Shown: one piece after another, positions 58,250-64,000 of the stretch
Position numbering within the stretch: the stretch's first letter is position 1
Layout: the number at the start of each line of letters is the position of its first letter
From: Bacteroidota bacterium
GTDB taxonomy: Bacteria > Bacteroidota > Bacteroidia > Chitinophagales > Saprospiraceae
Direction: 5' to 3'
Length of the DNA stretch: 64,000 bases
NCBI GenBank assembly: GCA_963169455.1
Contig: CAUJDW010000100.1
Coordinates: 1-64,000 of the forward strand
The notes under the pieces: generated by a model
Told to the model about the DNA's origin: nothing
The model's input: only the letters and a program-made list of their open reading frames with translations
The model's database searches: none
Made by a program: the position numbers and the translations under genes

Positions 58250-59377
58250 ATGATCCTCCAACACAGAAAAACCGCTCTGTTAATAGGGCTTGCCGGGTTG
58301 CTGGCCTCCTGCGGCCGGCAGGAAGAAGCGGCAAACGGCCAGCAGCCGGTGCGCATTGTGGAAACGGCTGAAGCCAGGCCCGCCAACTTCCGCGAAACCA
58401 TCTTCGCCACCGGCAAACTGTCACTCGAAGAAGAGGCCAGGCTGAGCTTCAAGACGGGGGGCATTATCCGGCAGATATACGCCTCCGAAGGGGAGCTCGT
58501 CCGAAAGGGCCAGCTATTGGCCGAACTGAACCTGGACGAGATCAGCGCACAAAGCCAGCAGGCGCGCCTGGGGCAGCAGCAGGCCGAGATCGGCGTGCAA
58601 AGCGCCGGGCTCGCCCTTAAGCTGGCCGAACGGGATTATCAGAACGCCCTGGGCCTGTTTCGCGACAGCGTCGCCACCCTCGAACAACTGCAGAATGCGG
58701 AAGTGCAACTCGACAATGCCCGCAACCAACTCGCCGCCGCCCAGAAAGCCGTGGCCATGAGCTCCGAACAGGTACAGGTGGCCGACTTCAACCTGAAATT
58801 CTCCCGAATCACAGCGCCCGCCGACGGCATCATCCTGAAAAAACTGGCCGAAGCCAATGAAATGGCCGGCCCGGGCATGCCTGTCTTCCTCTTCGGCTCC
58901 AAAGAAAAAGCCAAAGTCGTCCGGGTGAATATCACCGATAAGGACATCATAAAAATACGCCTGGGCGATGAGGCAGAACTGCGCTTCGACGCTTACCCCG
59001 GGGAGCGCTTCCGCGGAACAGTCCGGGAAATAGCCAGCCTGGCCGACCCCTATACCAACACCTACGAAGTGGAGGCCGAAGTCGGCCCCACAGACAAAAC
59101 CCTGCTCTCCGGCTTCATCGCTTCAGTGGAGATCATTACAGAGCTAAAGCCCAACCTGATGGAAATCCCCATCAACGCCCTGCTCAGGGCTCATGAACTC
59201 AATGGCGAGGTTTTCCTCGTAGAAGACGGCAAAGCCGTAAAGGCCCCCGTCACCATTTACAAAATCCTGAGTGATAAACTGCTCATACAGCACGGCCTGG
59301 ACAGCGCCAGCCTGGTCATCACCAGCGGCGTCGGTTATCTCGAAGACCAGCAACCGGTGATGATCAGCCAGCGGTGA
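58250..59377 (+). CDS. RND periplasmic adaptor lipoprotein
   Basis: This 375-aa protein has lipobox LLASC (residues 17-21), then a membrane-fusion barrel-sandwich (LSFKTGGIIRQIYASEGELV, RKGQLLAELNLDEISAQSQQ), an alpha-helical hairpin (80-180), the second half of the lipoyl domain (ITAPADGIILKKLAEANEMA), and beta-barrel and MP domains. It joins the TolC duct and the RND pump. It starts 31 bp after the TolC stop. Confidence 0.94.
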   Translation: MILQHRKTALLIGLAGLLASCGRQEEAANGQQPVRIVETAEARPANFRETIFATGKLSLEEEARLSFKTGGIIRQIYASEGELVRKGQLLAELNLDEISAQSQQARLGQQQAEIGVQSAGLALKLAERDYQNALGLFRDSVATLEQLQNAEVQLDNARNQLAAAQKAVAMSSEQVQVADFNLKFSRITAPADGIILKKLAEANEMAGPGMPVFLFGSKEKAKVVRVNITDKDIIKIRLGDEAELRFDAYPGERFRGTVREIASLADPYTNTYEVEAEVGPTDKTLLSGFIASVEIITELKPNLMEIPINALLRAHELNGEVFLVEDGKAVKAPVTIYKILSDKLLIQHGLDSASLVITSGVGYLEDQQPVMISQR

Positions 59378-59434
59378 ACAGCAGCACCCGGCCCCGTTGT
59401 CCATAAGACTTTTCGGCCTTTATACCTTTAAGCC

Positions 59435-62400
59435 ATGAATATCCCCACGCTATCCATAAACAACCACCAGCTGACCCTTTCCGCTTTTGTATTCATAGTG
59501 GTAATGGGCGTTACCTCATTCCTCAACATGCCGCGCCGGGAAGACCCCGCGCTGGACATCCCCACTTCCCTGGTCGTTGCGGTATACCCCGGGGCAAGCC
59601 CGGAGGACATCGAGCGCCAGGTGGTGGACGTGCTGGAGGAGTCCATTCAGGAGTTGGATGACCTCAAGGAGATACAGACGTCCATCCGCGACGGGGTGGC
59701 CACATTGGAGGTGGAATTCAATTTTGGCGTCGACGCCGACGACAAATTCGACGAGGTGCAGCGCCAGGTCAACCAGGTGCGGGGCGATTTGCCTTCGGGG
59801 CTCTATCAGCTCAACGTCATACAATTTTCTACCAATACCGTCCCCATCATGCAGTTGGGGCTGGTATCGGGATCGGCTGGTTACGCCCTGCTGAAATCGG
59901 AAGCAGAACGCCTGAAACGGCTGATAGAAAATGTACCGGGTGTACGCAAAGTCCAGATACTGGCTTACCCGGAGCAGGAAGTGCGCATTGCCCTCAGGGC
60001 CCCCGTCATGCAGGAGATGGGCATCGGCCCGGACGATGTCGAACGCGCTGTCCAGAGTAATAACGCCAATATTCCTGGTGGGGCGGTGAAGGTGTCGGAC
60101 AAGCTGTTCAACATCAAAACTTCCGGAGCGTACGAAAGCCTGGAGCAGATCCGCAACACCGTCGTGGGCGCCTATCAGGGCAAGCTCATCTACCTGAAGA
60201 ATATCGCCGACGTGGATTTCGGCTACGAGGATGAGCGCTGGCTTGCCCGCTACGACGGGCAGCCCTGCCTTTACCTCACCGTCCAGCAAAAGGACGGATA
60301 TAACATCTACTCCGTGTCGGACCCCATAAAAGAGATACTGAAGGCTGCAGACCTGGCCGGCGATATCCAGTTGAAATACATTTTCGACCAGTCGGTAGGC
60401 GTTACGGAACGCGTATCGGGCTTTCTGGCCAACCTGGTGCAGGGCATCATCCTGGTCGGGCTCGTCATCTTTCTGGTGCTGGGCGCCCGCTCCGCCACTA
60501 TCGTCATTCTGGCCATTCCCTTTTCCATTCTCATCGGGCTTTGGGTAGTCGACCGGGGAGGCTTCGGGCTGCAGCAAATGTCCATTGCCGGGCTGGTGGT
60601 AGCCCTGGGGCTTTTGGTGGACAATTCCATCGCCATCATGGAGAACATAGAGCGTTTCCTCAATGAAGGTTATTCCCGCAGGGAAGCCGCCATTAAGGGG
60701 GCGCAGCAGCTGTTTGCCCCCATGGCGAGCGCCACCCTGACCACCATTCTGGCCTTTATTCCTATTATGATGATGCCGGAAACCACAGGGGCCTTCATCA
60801 AGGCCCTGCCGGTGACCGTGATCGCCACGCTGGCGGGCTCCTTCGTGGTGGCCGTGACCATTACCCCGCTGATCGCCAGCCGCATGCTGAAGGAAGGCCT
60901 GGCCGGGGCCCGCAAACCCACCCGGGGGTTCATGGTATTACAACGCATTGTGGCCGGGCCGTACCGCCGCACCCTCAAGTGGGTGCTGGCCCATAAAAGG
61001 ATCACGGCTTTTCTGGCGGGCGCAGCTTTCCTGGGCGCCATCGCCCTGTTTCCACTGGTGGGCATATCCTTTTTCCCGAAGGCCGAAAAGCCACAGTTCC
61101 GCATCACGGTGCAACTGCCCAACGGCAGCAACCTGGACGCAACCGACAGGGCCGTGCGGTATGTGGAAAACGTGCTGGACAGCATCCCCGACATTGCCTA
61201 TTACGCTTCAAATGTAGGCCATGGCAATCCCCGAATTTATTACAACATGGCCCCTGAAAACTATTCAAATGCGTATGGCGACCTGTTCGTGGTGTTGAAG
61301 GAATACGAGATCGGCCGCTTTTACGAGTTGCTGGATCAGTTGAGAAGAATCTTCGAAGGCTATCCGCATGCCCGCATCGACGTCCGGGAATTCGTGCAAG
61401 GGCCGCCCAGCGAGGCTCCGGTAGCGATCAAGATCACGGGGCAGAACCTGGCCAGGCTCCAGGCTTATGCCAAGGCCGTGGAGGAAGCCGTGCGCGCTAC
61501 TCGTGGCGCGATCAATGTGGAGAACCCCCTGCGCACCAACAGCACCGATATTTACCTCAGAACCAACCGCGACAAGGCCATGATGCTCGGTGTGCCCCTG
61601 CACGTGGTGGACAAGTCCATCCGCAGTTTTGTCAACGGCTCGGAAATCGGCGTTTTTCGCGACAAAGGCGGCGAAGACTACGGCATCGTCATGCGGTACG
61701 ATTACGAGGGGCAGTTCCGCCTGGAAGATTTCGACAAGATCAGCGTCCCCTCCCTTTCCGGGGCCTTCATCCCACTGCGCCATCTGACGGACATGGAGTT
61801 TGAGGAAGCTCCCAGCCGCATCACCCACCTCGACAATGAACGCACCGCCACCGTTCTGGCCGACCTGCAGCAGGGCTACACCCTCGACGAGGTAATCGGC
61901 GGCATCGACCAGAAACTGCGGCAGATGGACTGGGAGGAGGGCTATTCCTTCGTTTATAAAGGCGACCTGGAGAGCCGCAACGAATCCTTTGGCGGCATGG
62001 GCGTTGCCTCGCTGATGGCCCTCCTGCTGATCATGGGCGTCCTCATCATCGAGTTCCGCTCTTTCAGCCAGCCGCTGATCATTTTCTCGGCCCTTCCGCT
62101 GGCCATCATCGGCTCCATCCTGGCCCTACTGGCCATGGGCATCAACTTCTCCTTCACCGCCTTCGTCGGGCTGACCAGCCTGATCGGCATCGCCATCAAC
62201 AATTCCATCATTCTGGTGGATTTTGCCAATAAGCTCCGGCAGGAAGGGGCTTCTGTTTTGGAAGCCGCACAACGCGCCGGCGAAGTCCGCTTCGTGCCCA
62301 TCGTGATGACTACCCTGACCACCATACTGGGGCTGCTGCCCCTGACCCTGGGCGGCGGCTCCCTCTGGGCGCCCATGGGCTGGACCATCATCGGCGGGCT

Positions 62401-62470
62401 CCTCACCTCCACCGCCCTGGTGCTGCTCCTGGTACCGGTATTGTATATCTGGTTTACGAGGGAGGGGTAA
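59435..62470 (+). CDS. RND efflux transporter, inner-membrane pump
   Basis: This 1011-aa HAE1/AcrB-type pump has 12 membrane helices. TM4 reads VALGLLVDNSIAIMENIERF, with one of the two conserved aspartates replaced by Asn (AcrB D408 position), as in several subfamilies. Other blocks are YPGASPEDIERQVVDVLEES near the N-terminus and SFTAFVGLTSLIGIAINNSI in TM10. It exports drugs, metals or lipids using proton flux. The operon has no adjacent regulator, and the ligand is unknown. Confidence 0.95.
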   Translation: MNIPTLSINNHQLTLSAFVFIVVMGVTSFLNMPRREDPALDIPTSLVVAVYPGASPEDIERQVVDVLEESIQELDDLKEIQTSIRDGVATLEVEFNFGVDADDKFDEVQRQVNQVRGDLPSGLYQLNVIQFSTNTVPIMQLGLVSGSAGYALLKSEAERLKRLIENVPGVRKVQILAYPEQEVRIALRAPVMQEMGIGPDDVERAVQSNNANIPGGAVKVSDKLFNIKTSGAYESLEQIRNTVVGAYQGKLIYLKNIADVDFGYEDERWLARYDGQPCLYLTVQQKDGYNIYSVSDPIKEILKAADLAGDIQLKYIFDQSVGVTERVSGFLANLVQGIILVGLVIFLVLGARSATIVILAIPFSILIGLWVVDRGGFGLQQMSIAGLVVALGLLVDNSIAIMENIERFLNEGYSRREAAIKGAQQLFAPMASATLTTILAFIPIMMMPETTGAFIKALPVTVIATLAGSFVVAVTITPLIASRMLKEGLAGARKPTRGFMVLQRIVAGPYRRTLKWVLAHKRITAFLAGAAFLGAIALFPLVGISFFPKAEKPQFRITVQLPNGSNLDATDRAVRYVENVLDSIPDIAYYASNVGHGNPRIYYNMAPENYSNAYGDLFVVLKEYEIGRFYELLDQLRRIFEGYPHARIDVREFVQGPPSEAPVAIKITGQNLARLQAYAKAVEEAVRATRGAINVENPLRTNSTDIYLRTNRDKAMMLGVPLHVVDKSIRSFVNGSEIGVFRDKGGEDYGIVMRYDYEGQFRLEDFDKISVPSLSGAFIPLRHLTDMEFEEAPSRITHLDNERTATVLADLQQGYTLDEVIGGIDQKLRQMDWEEGYSFVYKGDLESRNESFGGMGVASLMALLLIMGVLIIEFRSFSQPLIIFSALPLAIIGSILALLAMGINFSFTAFVGLTSLIGIAINNSIILVDFANKLRQEGASVLEAAQRAGEVRFVPIVMTTLTTILGLLPLTLGGGSLWAPMGWTIIGGLLTSTALVLLLVPVLYIWFTREG

Positions 62471-62500
62471 AAGGGGGCTGGTTTCTGGTTCCCGGGGTTT

Positions 62501-62542
62501 CTTGTTTCTGGTTCCTGAGTATCACCAGGAGCCAGAAACAAG
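62501..62542. repeat. CTTGTTTCTGGTTCCTG hairpin after the RND gene
   Basis: Arms 62501-62517 and 62526-62542 match 16 of 17 bases with an 8-base loop, 30 bp after the pump stop. It resembles the TTTCTGG repeat between paaB and paaC. It may work as a terminator without a T-run. Confidence 0.6.
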
Positions 62543-62557
62543 GAACTAAAAAGGTTA

Positions 62558-62573
62558 CCTTCAAATAACTGTG
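62558..62573 (+). repeat. CCTTCAAATAACTGTG repeat, copy 1
   Basis: This 16-bp sequence recurs exactly at 63979-63994; GAC follows two bases later in both. The copies flank the nucleotidyltransferase gene. The second is cut by the window edge, so the real repeat may be longer. Confidence 0.6.
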
Positions 62574-62604
62574 TTGACGCCCCAGTAAAAGCCTGGTTAT
62601 CAGG

Positions 62605-62765
62605 GGAACCTAAAACCTGGAACCTGGAACCTAAAACCTGGAACCTAAAACCTGGAACCTAAAACCTGGAACCTGGAACCTGGAACCTAAAACCTGGAAC
62701 CTGGAACCTGGAACCTGGAACCTGGAACCTGGAACTTGCAACCTGAAACCTGGAACCTGGAACTT
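62605..62765. repeat. 7-bp minisatellite GGAACCT / AAAACCT
   Basis: About 23 tandem 7-bp units, alternating GGAACCT and AAAACCT and decaying at the right end (GGAACTTGCAACCTG). The minus-strand frame over it is a shadow. No gene is seen between 62471 and 62890. Confidence 0.93.
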
Positions 62766-62890
62766 TGAACAGCCCCACTAAAAGCCCGGGAACCAGCCCT
62801 CTCCCCAGGCCCCCGGCATTTTTTCCCGCTTCCCGCTTCCCACTTCCCACTTCCTCTGCGTATCTTTCCCGCGTTCATCGCCACCATGCC

Positions 62891-63898
62891 ATGAAAGCTA
62901 TCATCCCCGTTGCCGGCGCAGGGACGCGGCTTCGCCCCCTGACATACACGCAGCCCAAACCGCTGATACCGGTGGCCGGCAAGCCCATCATTTCCTTTAT
63001 CATTGAGCAACTCGTGGGGATTGGCATCCGGGATTTCGTCTTTGTCATCGGTTATCTGGGGGAAAAGATCCGGGATTATGTCGACCGGGAATACCCGGAT
63101 ATCAACCGGGAGTATGTGGTGCAGGATGTGCGCCTCGGCTCCGGGCACGCAATCTGGGTGGCGCGGGAAATGATCCAGGATACGGATGAGTTATTCATCT
63201 TTTTCGGGGATGTGATCATCGATATGGATTTCAGGAAAGTCCTGGAAAACCCCCACTCCTGCCTTTGCATCAAAAAAGTAGCCGACCCCCGCGAATTCGG
63301 CGTGGTGGAGTACGGCCGCAACCGCCTGGTCAAACGGGTGGTCGAAAAACCCAGGATACCCAAATCCGATATGGCGATGGTTGGTTTCTACAAGGTTCGG
63401 GAAGTGCCCCAGCTGATCGAAGCCCTGGAATTCAACATCAGCCACAACATCCGCTCCAGCGGAGAATTCCCCCTTACCGATGTGCTGATGCGCATGATCG
63501 AGCGCGGCGTGAAATTTTCTACGGTGACGGTGGACGACTGGTTCAACTGCGGCAAAAAAGAAGTATTGCTCGACACCAACGCCGCCTTCCTCGACCGCGC
63601 CGGTTACGCTTCCGACGGCCTGCCGCCTTTCGACAACTCCATCATCATCCACCCCGTCAGTATTGGAAAGGATTGCCAGATTGCAGACAGCATCATCGGG
63701 CCCCACGTCACCATCGGCAACCATACCCGCATCAGCCGGGCCATCGTCTCGGATTCCATCATCGGCAACTACGCCCACCTTCAGGAGGTCATCCTGCAAC
63801 GCTCCGTAGTCGGCAACGACACGGCCATCACCGGCATGCGGCACAGCCTCAATATCGGGGACAATACGGAGATAGACCTCAGCGCTCCGAAATCGTAG
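62891..63898 (+). CDS. sugar-nucleotide transferase (NDP-sugar pyrophosphorylase-like)
   Basis: This 335-aa protein has the nucleotidyltransferase signature IPVAGAGTRLRPLTYTQPKP, a metal-binding FFGDVIIDMDF, REFGVVEYGRNRLVKRVVEK, SSGEFPLTDVL and VDDWFNCGKKE. Residues about 250-335 form a left-handed beta-helix (NSIIIHPVSIGKDCQIADSI, VTIGNHTRISRAIVSDSIIG), as in acetyltransferase-fused enzymes. It makes an NDP-sugar for envelope polysaccharides; the sugar is not identified. The start at 62891 follows from family length, with an upstream frame crossing a minisatellite. No other sugar gene is nearby. Confidence 0.93.
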   Translation: MKAIIPVAGAGTRLRPLTYTQPKPLIPVAGKPIISFIIEQLVGIGIRDFVFVIGYLGEKIRDYVDREYPDINREYVVQDVRLGSGHAIWVAREMIQDTDELFIFFGDVIIDMDFRKVLENPHSCLCIKKVADPREFGVVEYGRNRLVKRVVEKPRIPKSDMAMVGFYKVREVPQLIEALEFNISHNIRSSGEFPLTDVLMRMIERGVKFSTVTVDDWFNCGKKEVLLDTNAAFLDRAGYASDGLPPFDNSIIIHPVSIGKDCQIADSIIGPHVTIGNHTRISRAIVSDSIIGNYAHLQEVILQRSVVGNDTAITGMRHSLNIGDNTEIDLSAPKS

Positions 63899-63978
63899 GA
63901 GCGCCGAAGGCGCCCAAGGTGGGCTCCCCGGGCTGCGAGCTGCCCCTCGCTGAGGCAGATGAAGGGTTTGTTGGGGCG

Positions 63979-63994
63979 CCTTCAAATAACTGTG
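63979..63994 (+). repeat. CCTTCAAATAACTGTG repeat, copy 2 (window edge)
   Basis: Exact copy of 62558-62573, preceded by GGGGCG. The sequence may extend past position 64000. The 80 bp before it hold no gene. Confidence 0.55.
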
Positions 63995-64000
63995 CCGACA

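Noticed and set aside
1-64000. tRNA or rRNA genes
   Set aside because: By eye no cloverleaf with a GGTTCGAATCC-type T-arm and no rRNA-like stretch was found. A covariance-model search would be decisive.

Overview
The window looks like a chromosomal segment of a GC-rich member of the Bacteroidota. The gene content fits the Saprospiria best (Lewinella / Haliscomenobacter-like), but that rank is an inference. The evidence is: PorX and GldB of the type IX secretion (T9SS) and gliding machinery; several secreted proteins ending in a T9SS sorting domain; a Bacteroidota ECF sigma/FecR/TonB-receptor cluster; DUF3276, DUF4249 and DUF6089 proteins; and promoters of the TTTG-N18-20-TAnnTTTG type found only in this phylum. 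No rRNA, tRNA or intact transposase gene is visible. Most genes are ordinary housekeeping or envelope functions in short operons on both strands.

Layout. 1-4.2 kb: an HD phosphohydrolase (cut by the window edge), porX, and tatC with a small membrane protein. 4.6-13 kb: secreted and envelope proteins, a von Willebrand-like membrane protein, DUF3276 and a lipoprotein. 13-20 kb: an ABC exporter, fbp, nadC, a PorT-like barrel and gldB. 20-25 kb: a 2OG-Fe(II) oxygenase, a second and divergent tatC with tatA, DUF937, a charged secreted protein and an HtrA-like protease fused to a zinc ribbon. 25-28 kb: paaABC. 28-36 kb: a sigma/anti-sigma/TonB-receptor/DUF4249 locus. 36-42 kb: a DUF4143 ATPase, a Pif1-like helicase, a TetR regulator and paaE. 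42-50 kb: rpsT, 2-oxoglutarate dehydrogenase E1, an FKBP isomerase, a CoiA-like nuclease, a Tat-exported Gfo/Idh oxidoreductase and DUF2459. 50-56 kb: OmpA-like and coiled-coil proteins, a T9SS-exported peptidylarginine-deiminase-like enzyme and a PD-(D/E)XK protein. 56-64 kb: a large compound satellite, a tripartite RND efflux operon and a nucleotidyltransferase.

The accessory interest is in three places. (1) The tatA-linked TatC has glutamine at all three positions where canonical TatC carries functional glutamates (E. coli E15, E103, E170), while the other TatC in the window keeps them. (2) Several kinds of non-coding repeat are present: a 20-bp-TIR element in two copies with a variable 8-bp internal repeat; a 168-bp element with 17-bp TIRs and an 11-bp direct repeat; long perfect hairpins at the two paa loci; and 9-bp-unit satellites next to two nuclease-fold genes, one of them built from a 35-bp unit plus whole multiples of 9 bp. 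Several repeats lie exactly on stop codons or in 5' leaders. (3) A perfect TetR-type operator overlaps the paaA promoter, although the tetR gene and paaE lie about 13 kb away.
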